A stretch of 64,000 nt of DNA, from contig CP118523.1 of the NCBI GenBank assembly GCA_029227815.1, positions 3,844,001 to 3,908,000 on the forward strand, written 5' to 3'. Of this stretch, positions 51,900-61,185 are shown one piece after another. Below the pieces are notes generated by a model. The model was given only the letters and a program-made list of their open reading frames with translations, searched no databases and was not told the origin of the DNA. Position numbers and translations under genes: made by a program. Positions within the stretch are counted from its first letter, which is position 1. Each line of letters starts with the position of its first letter. This DNA comes from Clostridiaceae bacterium M8S5. Its GTDB lineage: Bacteria > Bacillota > Clostridia > Tissierellales > MCWD3.

Positions 51900-52424
51900 T
51901 TATAATCTCTCTACTTGTTCAAAATCTAGTTCTACGAGTGTTTCTCTCCCAAACATAGATATAAATACTTTTAGTTTTCTTCTTTCATTGTTGATGTTTT
52001 TAACAGTACCCATAAAGTTTTCAAAAGGTCCAGATATTACTTTAACAGTATCTCCTGAATTAATGTCTATTGAAGGCAATATCTCTTGTACTCCCATATT
52101 CCTTACTTCTTCATCGGTTAATGGGACTGGTTTTGAGCCAGGACCTACAAAACCTGTAACTCCACGTGTATTTCGCACAAGATACCACGATTCATCTGTC
52201 ATTAACATCTTGACCATAACATACCCCGGGAATTTTTTTCTTTCTTTTATTTTCTTTTTGCCATTTTTAATTTCGACATGTTCTTCTGTAGGTACAGTAA
52301 CTTCAAATATTACATCTTGCATGCCTCTATTTTCAACCAACTTTTCGATATTCGCCTTAACTTTATTTTCATGGCCAGAATAAGTATGTGCTACATACCA
52401 TTTAGCCTGTGACACATCAGTCAT
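51900..52424 (-). CDS. nusG: Transcription termination/antitermination protein NusG
   Basis: 174 residues. The N-terminal NGN domain (KWYVAHTYSGHENKVKANIEK ... PGYVMVKMLM) binds RNA polymerase; the C-terminal KOW domain (SGDTVKVISGPFENFMGTVKNINNE) contacts S10 or Rho. The ATG at 52424 has no nearby Shine-Dalgarno: AAAGGAGG lies 33 nt upstream with a hairpin in between (see the separate entry). No earlier in-frame ATG, GTG or TTG exists after the upstream stop. Confidence 0.96.
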   Translation of the reverse strand: MTDVSQAKWYVAHTYSGHENKVKANIEKLVENRGMQDVIFEVTVPTEEHVEIKNGKKKIKERKKFPGYVMVKMLMTDESWYLVRNTRGVTGFVGPGSKPVPLTDEEVRNMGVQEILPSIDINSGDTVKVISGPFENFMGTVKNINNERRKLKVFISMFGRETLVELDFEQVERL

Positions 52425-52465
52425 ATTACTCAGGGGCTATAAAATCTTTAGCCCTTACCTCCTTT
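52425..52465 (-). promoter_or_regulatory. Displaced nusG Shine-Dalgarno with intervening hairpin
   Basis: On the minus strand AAAGGAGG (52465-52458) is followed by GGGCTA (52454-52449), a 9-nt loop and TAGCCC (52439-52434), then 9 nt to the ATG. If the 21-nt hairpin folds, the effective spacing drops from 33 to about 12 nt. The stem is seen directly; its effect is inference. Confidence 0.45.
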
Positions 52466-52474
52466 ATAGGTTAT

Positions 52475-52672
52475 TTACTTGATAATGAGTTGAATTAAAC
52501 TTTCACAACCTTTGTCAAATACAAAGAAAATACCACTCATTATGGCACAAGCAACCAAAACCACAGTTGTGTGATTTATAAGTTCTTTTTTTGTAGGCCA
52601 ACTGATTTTTTTCATTTCAGCTTTAATTCCCTTAAAAAAGCTCTTTTTACCATTTTTATTTTGAGCAACCAT
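52475..52672 (-). CDS. secE: Preprotein translocase subunit SecE
   Basis: 65 residues from ATG 52672; a GTG three codons upstream is only 2 nt from the GTGAGG site and is less likely. FFKGIKAEMKKISWPTKKELINHT is the conserved amphipathic region, followed by a single membrane helix (VVLVACAIMSGIFFVFD). It clamps SecY. Between rpmG and nusG, the usual order. Confidence 0.95.
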   Translation of the reverse strand: MVAQNKNGKKSFFKGIKAEMKKISWPTKKELINHTTVVLVACAIMSGIFFVFDKGCESLIQLIIK

Positions 52673-52704
52673 ATTACTCACATCCTCACTCTATTATAAT
52701 GGAA

Positions 52705-52854
52705 TTACTTTGTTTCTTTATGAACTGTATGGCTTTTGCAGAACTTGCAGTATTTTTTAACTTCCACTCTATCTGGATGTAGTCTCTTATTTTTTGTTGT
52801 GTTATAATTTCTTTGCTTACATACAGTACATGCTAAAATAATTTTATCTCTCAT
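52705..52854 (-). CDS. rpmG: 50S ribosomal protein L33 (zinc form)
   Basis: 49 residues from ATG 52854, after GGAGGTGTTTTA. Zinc ligands Cys9, Cys12, Cys36 and Cys39 are present (CTVC and CKFC), so this is the C+ paralog. A frame open to 52914 extends before the site and is rejected. First gene of the rpmG-secE-nusG-rplKA unit. Confidence 0.96.
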   Translation of the reverse strand: MRDKIILACTVCKQRNYNTTKNKRLHPDRVEVKKYCKFCKSHTVHKETK

Positions 52855-52946
52855 TAAAACACCTCCTAGACGAAAAACATAGGTGAGTACATGTATATCT
52901 CTATTTTTAGACATAGATATCCATTAATAACTACACTACTTTATAT

Positions 52947-52975
52947 AAACTATCATAAATCAAAAATTATGTCAA
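52947..52975 (-). promoter_or_regulatory. Putative promoter for rpmG-secE-nusG
   Basis: On the minus strand TTGACA (52975-52970), 17-nt spacer, and TAGTTT (52952-52947). The -35 is perfect but the -10 is weak, so the exact position of the -10 is uncertain. Confidence 0.5.
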
Positions 52976-53150
52976 GAATTAATATTAAAGTCTATATTAA
53001 GCCTAATATACTTTTTTGCTTCCTTTATGCAGTTAACTTGATTTTATAGTACCTATAATCTAATTTGCATATATTAGTAAATGTATCCAATAATATTATA
53101 TCCATGATTCTTCTTTTAATACTTTATGAGTTTCGCGATACGTTGATTAT

Positions 53151-53190
53151 AGCCCAAAGCAGATAATATTTTATGCATCCACTTTGGGCT
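53151..53190 (-). terminator. Terminator-like hairpin after tuf copy 2
   Basis: AGCCCAAAG (53151-53159) pairs with CTTTGGGCT (53182-53190). On the minus strand the tail is TATAATC, a poor T tract, so termination may be weak. It lies 26 nt after the tuf stop. Confidence 0.5.
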
Positions 53191-53215
53191 CTTTATGTCT
53201 TTATTATCTTTTAGA

Positions 53216-54408
53216 TTATTCTATAATCTCACTAACAACACCAGCACCAACTGTTCTTCCACCCTCACGGATAGCGAACTTAAGTCCTTTTTCCATTGCT
53301 ATTGGTGTGATTAATTCTACTGATAACGCTGCGTTATCTCCAGGCATACACATTTCTACGCCTTCTGCTAATTCTATTGCTCCTGTTACGTCTGTTGTTC
53401 TAAAGTATAATTGTGGTCTGTATCCACTAAAGAATGGCTTATGTCTTCCACCCTCTTTTTCTGTTAATACATATACCTCTGCTTTGAACTTCGTATGTGG
53501 TGTTATTGAACCAGGCTTTGCTAATACTTGACCTCTTTCAATATCTGTTCTTTGTACTCCTCTTAGTAATGCTCCGATGTTATCTCCTGCTCTTCCTTCA
53601 TCTAGAAGCTTTCTGAACATCTCTACTCCTGTACATACTACTGATCTCTTCTCTTCTGTTAATCCTACGATCTCTATTGTATCTTGTACTTTTAGTACTC
53701 CTCTTTCTATTCTTCCTGTTGCAACTGTTCCTCTACCTGTGATTGAGAATACGTCCTCTACTGGCATTAGGAATGGTTGGTCTGTATCTCTTGCTGGCTC
53801 GGTACTGCTCTATCTACTGCTTCCATAAGCTCTAATATCTTTGTTCCCCACTCACTTTGTGGATCTTCTAATGCTTTTAATGCTGATCCTACTACTACTT
53901 CTGCATTATCTCCATCAAACTCATATTCGCTTAGTAATTCTCTGATTTCCATTTCTACTAACTCGATTAACTCTTCGTCATCTACCATATCTGCTTTGTT
54001 TAAGAATACTACGATTTGTGGTACTCCTACTTGGCCTGATAATAGTATATGCTCTCTAGTTTGTGGCATTGGACCATCTGCTGCTGAACATACTAGAATC
54101 GCTCCATCCATTTGTGCTGCTCCTGTTATCATGTTCTTTACGTAGTCAGCATGTCCTGGGCAGTCCACGTGCGCGTAGTGTCTTGCTTCTGTCTCATACT
54201 CAACGTGTGCTGTTGATATTGTGATTCCTCTTTCTCTTTCTTCTGGAGCTTTATCTATATTATCAAATGCTACTGCTTCTCCAGTTCCTAATCTCTCATG
54301 TAACACTTTTGTGATTGCTGCTGTTAATGTTGTTTTACCGTGGTCTACGTGTCCTATTGTTCCTATGTTTACGTGTGGCTTATTTCTTTCAAATTTTGCT
54401 TTTGCCAT
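53216..54408 (-). pseudogene. tuf: Elongation factor Tu, copy 2, with a one-base frameshift
   Basis: The DNA matches tuf copy 1 (37013-38206) almost base for base but is one base shorter. A T present in copy 1 (GGCTCTGG on the plus strand) is missing between 53800 and 53801 (GGCTCGG). The first frame (54408 to 53767) therefore stops after 213 codons, past the GTPase domain, and the remaining 183 codons lie in another frame. The other differences I saw are a few synonymous changes. Identity runs about 20 bp beyond each end, consistent with gene conversion. It follows sigH and tRNA-Thr. It is either a recent inactivation or a sequence error. Confidence 0.85.
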
Positions 54409-54448
54409 TGTTTTCTCCTCCTTAATTTCACTTTAAATTACTATAATA

Positions 54449-54524
54449 TGGAGCCCATGACCGGGATTGAACCGATCACCTCTTGCTTACCATGCAAGTG
54501 CTCTACCTACTGAGCTACATGGGC
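54449..54524 (-). tRNA. tRNA-Thr (anticodon GGT)
   Basis: 76 nt on the minus strand from GCCCATG (54524) to the encoded CCA (54449). The D arm (GCTCAGTAGGTAGAGC), anticodon stem CTTGC/GCAAG with loop ATGGTAA, and T arm (GGTTCAATCC) fold as a standard cloverleaf. It lies between sigH and tuf copy 2, only 9 nt after sigH, so the three are probably co-transcribed. Confidence 0.95.
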
Positions 54525-54533
54525 ATTTCATCT

Positions 54534-55205
54534 TTATATATCTTTTATTTCTAGATATCTTTCTAGCTTCCGCTTTACTCTTTGCAATGCATTGTCAATA
54601 GATTTTACATGCCTGTCCAATTCTACTGCAATCTCTTGATATGATTTTCCTTGTAAATACGAAGTTAATACTTCCCATTCTAATCCGCTAAGTATTTCAC
54701 CTATTTTACTCTCAATATTATTTAATTCTTCTCTGCTGATAATAAGCTCTTCTGGGTCTGTTATTTTTACTCCTGAAATAACATCCATTAAAGTCCTATC
54801 AGATTCTTCATCATAAATTGGCTTATTAAGCGATACGTAGGAATTAAGCGGTATATGTTTTTGTCTTGTTGCTGTTTTTATTGCTGTTATTATTTGTCTA
54901 GTAATGCATAGCTCCGCAAAGGCCTTAAATGACGAAAGCTTATCCTGCTTAAAGTCTCTTATTGCCTTATAAAGTCCTATCATGCCTTCTTGTATTATAT
55001 CTTCTTTATCCGCACCAATTAAAAAATATGACCTAGCCTTAGACTTTACAAAATTCTTGTATTTCTTAATTAAGAATTCTTGTGCTCTTATATCGTCTTT
55101 AGCATATTCTACAATTTCTTCGTCGGTCATTTCACTATAATTGTTAATATAGATTTCAGAAGATTTATCTAGATTAGTAATTTCATTTGTTACAGTAAGC
55201 TGCAC
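54534..55205 (-). CDS. sigH: RNA polymerase sigma-H factor
   Basis: 223 residues from a GTG at 55205, 8 nt after a GGGGG tract; an ATG two codons upstream (55211) is too close to it but remains possible. Region 2 is visible in SYFLIGADKEDIIQEGMIGLYKAIRDF and region 4 in GKSYQEIAVELDRHVKSIDNALQRVKRKL. Sigma-H opens the sporulation programme and stationary-phase genes in spore formers. Placement between yacP and tRNA-Thr/tuf is the conserved Clostridial order. Confidence 0.94.
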   Translation of the reverse strand: MQLTVTNEITNLDKSSEIYINNYSEMTDEEIVEYAKDDIRAQEFLIKKYKNFVKSKARSYFLIGADKEDIIQEGMIGLYKAIRDFKQDKLSSFKAFAELCITRQIITAIKTATRQKHIPLNSYVSLNKPIYDEESDRTLMDVISGVKITDPEELIISREELNNIESKIGEILSGLEWEVLTSYLQGKSYQEIAVELDRHVKSIDNALQRVKRKLERYLEIKDI

Positions 55206-55287
55206 TAACATCGCCCCCAAGTTTTAACCAATGTTCACAAGGTTCATAAATTTATTATATAGTAGCAAACTGTGTAAGTCAAATGAT

Positions 55288-55836
55288 TTACATATCTCTG
55301 CTAAGATTTTGGAGTTTTTTTACAACATCCATGTCAATTATGTCTTCTATTGTCTCTCTTGTATTATTCACCTCTAGAGTTTCTTTCTTTTTTGTTATTT
55401 TATTTTTTACTCTACTTAGCTCTATTTCAAGCTCTCTAGCTGAAATTCTTGTTGCTCCTCTACCTAATATAATCTGTTGTTCTGCCCAGTCTGATGTAGC
55501 CACCCTAACTAGTTTTTGGTTTTTTACTAATTTGGATATTGATCTTTCTATATAACTATCTGCAGTTTCATCTTCTTTTGTGTAAACAATATCCACATTT
55601 AGCTGACTATCTTTTTTACCTGTATTTCCTTTTACTAAATGTGCATCAAATACTATAATTACTTTAATTCCAGTAAACGATTGGTACTCTGCCATTAGCT
55701 CTATAAGCTTATTTCTTGCTACTCCTAATCCTAATTTACTTAATTCTTTTAGCTCCATCCAAGCATTTATAATATTGTAACCATCAATAAAAATAAATTC
55801 TTTATGCTTTTTTCGCTTTTTATTCTTTTTTGACAT
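55288..55836 (-). CDS. NYN-domain endoribonuclease, YacP/Rae1 family
   Basis: 182 residues with a PIN-like NYN domain: FIDGYNIINAW near the start, VIIVFDAHLVKG and VYTKEDETADSYIER with conserved acidic residues. In Bacillus this protein (Rae1) cleaves mRNA in the ribosomal A site. An N-terminal Lys-rich stretch (MSKKNKKRKKHKE) precedes the domain. It starts 5 nt after rlmB. Confidence 0.9.
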   Translation of the reverse strand: MSKKNKKRKKHKEFIFIDGYNIINAWMELKELSKLGLGVARNKLIELMAEYQSFTGIKVIIVFDAHLVKGNTGKKDSQLNVDIVYTKEDETADSYIERSISKLVKNQKLVRVATSDWAEQQIILGRGATRISARELEIELSRVKNKITKKKETLEVNNTRETIEDIIDMDVVKKLQNLSRDM

Positions 55837-55841
55837 GATAT

Positions 55842-56588
55842 TTATCCACGTTGCTTTCTTATTTCATACAACAATATTCCTGCTGCTACGGAAGCATTTA
55901 AAGAAGTCACTTTTCCCTTCATAGGTATCTTCACTATTAAGTCACAGCTTTCTTTAACTAATCTCTTCATTCCTTTTCCTTCGCTACCTATAACTAAAGC
56001 TATCGGACCTTTCATATTAGTATTGTAATAGTAATCTTCTCCGTCCATATCCGCTCCATAAACCCAAATCCCTTTTTCTTTTAAATATTTTATTGTATCA
56101 GCTATATTTGTGACTTTAGATACTTTTACATATTCCATAGCGCCACTTGCTGTTTTAGCAACTGTAGCTGTAAGTCCTACTGATCTTCTTTTAGGGATTA
56201 TGATTCCATGTGCACCCACACATTCAGCAGTTCTCATTATAGCTCCTAGGTTATGTGGGTCTGCTATTTCATCTAATACCACTATAAATGGATCTTCTTC
56301 TTTTGCTTTAGCATAATCAAGTATATCGTCTACACTATAATAGTTATGCATAGCTACGAAGGCTATTACTCCCTGATGGTTACAATTTTGTGCAATTGAA
56401 TCTAGTTTATTTTTAGGAACATATTGCACAACTAAACCTCTTTGGTTTGCGTGTTCTTTTATATCATCAATAGTACTATTATGTATACCTTTTAATATTA
56501 CTATCTTGTCTATTGCTCTTTTTGATTTTATTGCTTCTAATACTGGATTTCTACCAGCTATAAATGCTTGTTGTTTCAATTTTTTCAC
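55842..56588 (-). CDS. rlmB: 23S rRNA (guanosine(2251)-2'-O)-methyltransferase RlmB
   Basis: 248 residues: an N-terminal substrate-binding domain (GRNPVLEAIKSKRAIDKI) and a SPOUT domain with the three SpoU motifs, ADPHNLGAIMRTAECVGAHG, LVIGSEGKGM and IPMKGKVTSLNASVAAGILLYE. It methylates G2251 of the P loop in E. coli; assignment by family. Between thyX and yacP. Confidence 0.94.
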   Translation of the reverse strand: MKKLKQQAFIAGRNPVLEAIKSKRAIDKIVILKGIHNSTIDDIKEHANQRGLVVQYVPKNKLDSIAQNCNHQGVIAFVAMHNYYSVDDILDYAKAKEEDPFIVVLDEIADPHNLGAIMRTAECVGAHGIIIPKRRSVGLTATVAKTASGAMEYVKVSKVTNIADTIKYLKEKGIWVYGADMDGEDYYYNTNMKGPIALVIGSEGKGMKRLVKESCDLIVKIPMKGKVTSLNASVAAGILLYEIRKQRG

Positions 56589-56685
56589 TCCTTTAAATAC
56601 TATGGCGATAAATAAAACTCATTATTATTATGCTTATATTTTCAGTATTAACTCGTTTATTAGCATATATTTCAGAGTTCTATGA

Positions 56686-57456
56686 TTATAAATTTTTGAA
56701 TTTTTCTCTTACTTCTTTTATCTGTCCACATGTCATCTTTCCTTCTGGACATGGCTCATTCAAACAATTAGGTCCACAATATTTAAAAAGAGTTGGCGCC
56801 ACTTTTTTGGCTTGCCTTAGCATCTCTGTTGCTAATTCTCTAATCTCCCACTGTGCTCTATTACAGCATCTGTGCTTAAAAAAGTTAAATAATGTTCTAG
56901 CATTCATTGAAACTACTATTTTAGTTTCACATGCATTAGGAAATACGTATCTTGCATCTTCTATGACTGTCTTTTCTGCCATCATTTTAGTTTGTTTCTC
57001 TGTATATCCCTTTTCTAAATATTTTCTTTGTTTCTTTTCTAGTAATATATCTATTATTTTGTTGTAGCTTTTTTGATCTTGCTCCATAGCATTTATAAAT
57101 ACCTTCTTTGCTTCTTCATCTTCTTCAATCGCTGGAGGTATGATATACTCAAATTGCTCAAGTTTAACATATCTTTGTGACTGCTGGGAATAAGATGCTA
57201 TTCTATGCCTTACTAATTGGTGTGTTAATACTCTGCTCACCCCTTCTACAGCAAATGTAAATGTTGCGTGTTCTATAGGTGATTCATGTCCCATGCTCAT
57301 TAGCTTGTCCAAAAATTTATCTGTAGATTCATTAGTTAATCCTTCCTCTATACTATCAATTCCTACTTGCGAATAACAAAGTTTTGCTGCTGAAGCTATC
57401 AACTTTTCTACATCTGGTGTATGCCTAATTAATGAAACTTTTAAATTTGCTTTCAT
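56686..57456 (-). CDS. thyX: Flavin-dependent thymidylate synthase ThyX
   Basis: 256 residues. It makes dTMP from dUMP with FAD and methylenetetrahydrofolate. The ThyX motif is [14 protein letters not shown] (residues 83-96), a variant of RHRxxSxNxxSxRY in which the Asn position is Gln/Ser-rich. A C-terminal Cys-rich tail ([22 protein letters not shown]) is usual in Clostridia. Lies between mrnC and rlmB with a 97-nt gap downstream. Confidence 0.95.
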   Translation of the reverse strand: MKANLKVSLIRHTPDVEKLIASAAKLCYSQVGIDSIEEGLTNESTDKFLDKLMSMGHESPIEHATFTFAVEGVSRVLTHQLVRHRIASYSQQSQRYVKLEQFEYIIPPAIEEDEEAKKVFINAMEQDQKSYNKIIDILLEKKQRKYLEKGYTEKQTKMMAEKTVIEDARYVFPNACETKIVVSMNARTLFNFFKHRCCNRAQWEIRELATEMLRQAKKVAPTLFKYCGPNCLNEPCPEGKMTCGQIKEVREKFKNL

Positions 57457-57481
57457 ATAACCACTCCCTTTTGCCTATTGT

Positions 57482-57931
57482 TTACTCAATAATGTTCTGT
57501 TCTTTATATTTTCTTATTATTATATCAAATATTTCGTTTATACGCTTTATATTATCAGTTAAATATAAATATCCAATCAAAGCTTCAAACCCTGTTGCGT
57601 ATCTATAATCTGTTATATTTGCATTTTTAGGAATAGTTGCTGACTTTGTATTTCTTCCTCTTTTTATTATTCTATGTTCATCTTCTGTTAAGTCATCCTT
57701 TAAAAAATGAACAATATCTGCTTGCGATTTAGCTTTAACAAATTTTATTGCAATGTTATGAAGATCATTAACTGACTTTTTGACTGTCTCTAATATATAT
57801 GACCTAACTAAAACTTCATATACTGCATCTCCAATATACGCTAATTGTAAAGGAGAAGCCATATTTATTTCAATATGGCTATATATTTTTTTCTTTAATT
57901 TAGAATCTTGATTTGTTATATTCTCTTCCAT
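57482..57931 (-). CDS. mrnC: Mini-ribonuclease III
   Basis: 149 residues, an RNase III catalytic domain without the dsRNA-binding domain. NMASPLQLAYIGDAVYEVLVR carries the catalytic acids (Asp35, Glu38); SATIPKNANITDYRYATGFEALIGYLYL is the second motif. It matures 23S rRNA ends. GAGGGAG precedes the ATG, which overlaps the cysS end by 16 bases. Confidence 0.95.
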   Translation of the reverse strand: MEENITNQDSKLKKKIYSHIEINMASPLQLAYIGDAVYEVLVRSYILETVKKSVNDLHNIAIKFVKAKSQADIVHFLKDDLTEDEHRIIKRGRNTKSATIPKNANITDYRYATGFEALIGYLYLTDNIKRINEIFDIIIRKYKEQNIIE

Positions 57932-59319
57932 TTTACTCCCTCTGGTGTGTCTTTTAGTGTAATTCCTCTTTCTTTTAATTCATCTCTTATTTTATCTGCC
58001 AATCCATAGTCTTTATTTCTTCTAGCTTCATTTCTATCCTCTATAAGTTTTAAAATTTCATCTTCTAATATTTCATCTTTTCTATAAAGCAATCCTAGTA
58101 TACCGGCTAACTCCATGAGTACATCATATGAAACCTTAACTATTTCCTTGCTAGATTTAGCTGATAGATTTGTATTTGTATATCTTATTATCTCAAACAA
58201 CACTGATATAGCATCTGCTGTATTCAAGTCATCATCCATACTGTTTATGAATTTTTGTTTAAAGTTATTAATATCTTCTTTTACTCTAGATTCTTCATCT
58301 AACATTTTTTCTTGCTCTGTTATATCCATTAAATACTCTAAATTTTCCTTGCCATTATACAATCTATCTAGTGCAGTTTTAGATTGTACCATGATTTCTT
58401 TGCTGAAGTTTATTTGGCTTCTATAATGACTTGACAGTATAAAATATCTAAGAACTTCTAAATCAAATTCTTTGCTAACCACTCTTACTGTAAAGAAGTT
58501 ATCAAGAGATTTTGACATTTTCTGATTGTCTACGTTTATCATAGCATTATGCATCCAATAATTCGAGAATGTCTTGCCTGTTAAACTCTCTGTCTGTGCA
58601 ATCTCATTTTCATGATGTGGAAACTCTAAGTCTTGCCCACCAGCGTGTATATCTATAGTATCACCTAAAAATTTCTTTGCCATTACAGAACATTCTATAT
58701 GCCATCCCGGTCTACCTTTCCCCCAAGGGCAATCCCACGAAGGTTCTCCCGATTTTGCACTCTTCCATAAAGCAAAATCCATAGGATTTCTTTTTTCTGT
58801 GTTCTCTTTTATCCTTGCACCAACCATTAATTCATCTAATTTTTTATTAGATAGTTTACCATAGTCTTTAGCTTTAGATACATCAAAATAAACATTTCCA
58901 TTTACACTATACGCTATATCTTTCTCCTCTAGTTTACTAATAAAATCTATTATTTCTGCTATATTTTCTGTTGCTTTTGGATGAATAGTTTCTTCCTCTT
59001 TTACGTTTAGATTCTTAGCATCTGTCAAATATTCATTTATAAACTCCTCTGCAATCTCCTTTACTGGCCTATTTTCTTCGTTTGATTTGATAATTAACTT
59101 ATCATCTATGTCTGTAAAGTTAACTAAGTAATCAACTTTTAATCCGTTATATTGCAGATATCTTCTCAGCACATCAAACACTACTACCGGTCTAGCATTT
59201 CCCACATGAATAAAGTTGTAAACAGTTGGTCCACATACATACATCGTCACCTTATCTTTATTTATTGGTTTAAATTCTTCTTTAGTTCTTGTTAACGTGT
59301 TATATAGTTTCAATTTCAT
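57916..59319 (-). CDS. cysS: Cysteine--tRNA ligase
   Basis: 467 residues from ATG 59319, 7 nt after AAGGAG. Class I synthetase: Cys29 in YVCGPTVYNFIHVGNAR is a zinc ligand, HVGN is the HIGH motif, WHIECSVMA and IHAGGQDLEFPHHENE carry the other zinc ligands, and KMSKSLDNF is the KMSKS loop. It is controlled by the upstream T-box with a TGC specifier. Confidence 0.97.
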   Translation of the reverse strand: MKLKLYNTLTRTKEEFKPINKDKVTMYVCGPTVYNFIHVGNARPVVVFDVLRRYLQYNGLKVDYLVNFTDIDDKLIIKSNEENRPVKEIAEEFINEYLTDAKNLNVKEEETIHPKATENIAEIIDFISKLEEKDIAYSVNGNVYFDVSKAKDYGKLSNKKLDELMVGARIKENTEKRNPMDFALWKSAKSGEPSWDCPWGKGRPGWHIECSVMAKKFLGDTIDIHAGGQDLEFPHHENEIAQTESLTGKTFSNYWMHNAMINVDNQKMSKSLDNFFTVRVVSKEFDLEVLRYFILSSHYRSQINFSKEIMVQSKTALDRLYNGKENLEYLMDITEQEKMLDEESRVKEDINNFKQKFINSMDDDLNTADAISVLFEIIRYTNTNLSAKSSKEIVKVSYDVLMELAGILGLLYRKDEILEDEILKLIEDRNEARRNKDYGLADKIRDELKERGITLKDTPEGVKWKRI

Positions 59320-59349
59320 ATCATTACTCCTTCCTCTTAAATACAAAAA

Positions 59350-59570
59350 CGTCTCTGAAATAAATTCAGAGACGATAAAAACCGTGGTTCCACTCTAATT
59401 GGATATATAATATATCCCACTTTAAGCCTTAACGCAGCTAACGAATAGCCCTACTTATTTTCAAGCTAGCAGTTCAAAGGTGCATTTTCTATATATCATT
59501 GACATCTAAATCTCTCTCAGCTATTAAAGATTCTTCTCTGTTTGTTTAATATATATACTTTCCCTCGTCA
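59350..59570 (-). promoter_or_regulatory. T-box riboswitch, cysteine (specifier TGC)
   Basis: On the minus strand Stem I begins near GACGAGGGAAAGTA (about 59570) and the specifier TGC (59484-59482) is followed by ACCTTTGAACTGC. The T-box core AGTGGAACCACGG (59394-59381) is followed by the terminator CGTCTCTGAA/TTCAGAGACG (59374-59350) and T run. Uncharged tRNA-Cys should favour the antiterminator and cysS expression. Confidence 0.9.
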
Positions 59571-59624
59571 TAACTTTTAAATATTGTTTTTTATATTCTA
59601 CTAAATTTTTGCTATTTTATCAAC

Positions 59625-61106
59625 CTATAAATAATTGTCTTTTACATATTTTATGCGCTCTAATATGTTTTGTTTACCTAGCACGAATATAATCTTATCA
59701 AAATCTGGTCCATGCAACTGACCACTAAGCGCTGCTCTAGCAGGCATGAACAATTGCTTTCCTTTGATTTTAGTTTTCTTTCCTATTGATTTCATCATCC
59801 CTTTTGCAAAATCAGCATCAATTTCATCTACTGATTCAACTTCCTCTATCATAGCATCTAAAAGCGCTGGTACTTGCTCACCTCTTAACATCTCTAATGT
59901 CTCATCATTTTCTGGTTTTATCTCATTATCAAATAGGAATTTAACCTTCTCACCTATTTCTCCTACATACGACAATCTATCTTTTATTGACGCTACTAAC
60001 GCCACTATCCAATCGTACTTTTCACTAACCTCTTCTTTTTTGATGAAACCCGCTTCTATCAGATGTGGTAATGCTAACTCTGTTATTCTCTCTACATCAG
60101 TATTTCTAATATAATTAGCATTAACCCATTTTAATTTATCTCTATCAAATACTCCACCTGTTTTTGATACTCTATCAAATGAAAACTCTTCTATCAATTC
60201 ATCCATTGTAAAGAATTCCTTGTTGCTCTCTGGTGACCATCCAACTAATGCTAAATAATTCACCAAAGCTTCAGGTAAATACCCTTTATCTTTGAAATCT
60301 GACACCGAAACATCTCCATGTCTTTTGCTGAGCTTTTTCTTTTCACTGTTAAGCACTGTAGGTAAATGTACGTATTTTGGTGCTTCCCATCCAAAAGCCT
60401 CAAACATGTAAACATGCTTTGGTGTAGATGTGATCCACTCTTCACCTCTTATTACATGTGTTATCTTCATTAAGTAATCATCAACTACTACTGCAAAATG
60501 ATACGTTGGAAACCCGTCTGATTTTATCAATACTTGATCATCTACTTCGTTGCTATTAATAGTTATTTTGCCTCTTACTAAATCATCAAAAGTTATCTCT
60601 TTATCACTAGGCATTTTTAATCTTATTGTATAACTTTCACCTTTTTTTAATCTTGCTTTTATCTCGTCTTTTGATAACTCTCTACAGTGACCATCGTAAC
60701 CTTTCATGATGCCTTCAGCTCTTTGCTTTTCTCTTATCTCATCTAGTCTTTCCTTTGAACAAAAACAATAATACGCAAGTCCTTTATCTAGTAAAATCTT
60801 AATGTATTCTTGATATATATCTAATCTCTCTGATTGTATATATGGTCCATACTCACCCTTTTCTACTATCTTTCCATCTTCTAGGAAGACACCTTCATCA
60901 TGCTCTATCCCAGCCCACAATAACGCATTGACTAAGTTCTCTATTGCATCATCCACATATCTTGTTCTATCTGTGTCTTCAATTCTTAAGATATATTTTC
61001 CACCTTTTTGCTTTGCAAAAACATAATCATATAATGCAGTCCTTAAACTTCCTATGTGAACGTATCCTGTAGGCGAAGGTGCAAACCTTACTCTAACATC
61101 TGACAT
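59625..61106 (-). CDS. gltX: Glutamate--tRNA ligase
   Basis: 493 residues. Class I: HIGS in [17 protein letters not shown] (17-20) and KKLSKRHGD are the signature motifs. A zinc-binding-like [10 protein letters not shown] ... GYDGHCR element is present. It charges tRNA-Glu; whether it also charges tRNA-Gln (in GatCAB organisms) cannot be told. GAGGGAA precedes the ATG. It sits between proS and the cysS T-box. Confidence 0.96.
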   Translation of the reverse strand: MSDVRVRFAPSPTGYVHIGSLRTALYDYVFAKQKGGKYILRIEDTDRTRYVDDAIENLVNALLWAGIEHDEGVFLEDGKIVEKGEYGPYIQSERLDIYQEYIKILLDKGLAYYCFCSKERLDEIREKQRAEGIMKGYDGHCRELSKDEIKARLKKGESYTIRLKMPSDKEITFDDLVRGKITINSNEVDDQVLIKSDGFPTYHFAVVVDDYLMKITHVIRGEEWITSTPKHVYMFEAFGWEAPKYVHLPTVLNSEKKKLSKRHGDVSVSDFKDKGYLPEALVNYLALVGWSPESNKEFFTMDELIEEFSFDRVSKTGGVFDRDKLKWVNANYIRNTDVERITELALPHLIEAGFIKKEEVSEKYDWIVALVASIKDRLSYVGEIGEKVKFLFDNEIKPENDETLEMLRGEQVPALLDAMIEEVESVDEIDADFAKGMMKSIGKKTKIKGKQLFMPARAALSGQLHGPDFDKIIFVLGKQNILERIKYVKDNYL

Positions 61107-61185
61107 ACCAAATTCCCTCCGTATCTTATTATTTCCATTTTAATCTTAATTAATTATAGTTTATAGTAGTGTATAAGTCAATTTT

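Larger units (their letters stand above)
52855..53215. other. Intergenic between tuf copy 2 and rpmG
   Basis: 361 bp. It holds the terminator-like hairpin after tuf copy 2 and the rpmG promoter, both listed. No gene was seen in the AT-rich remainder. Confidence 0.6.
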
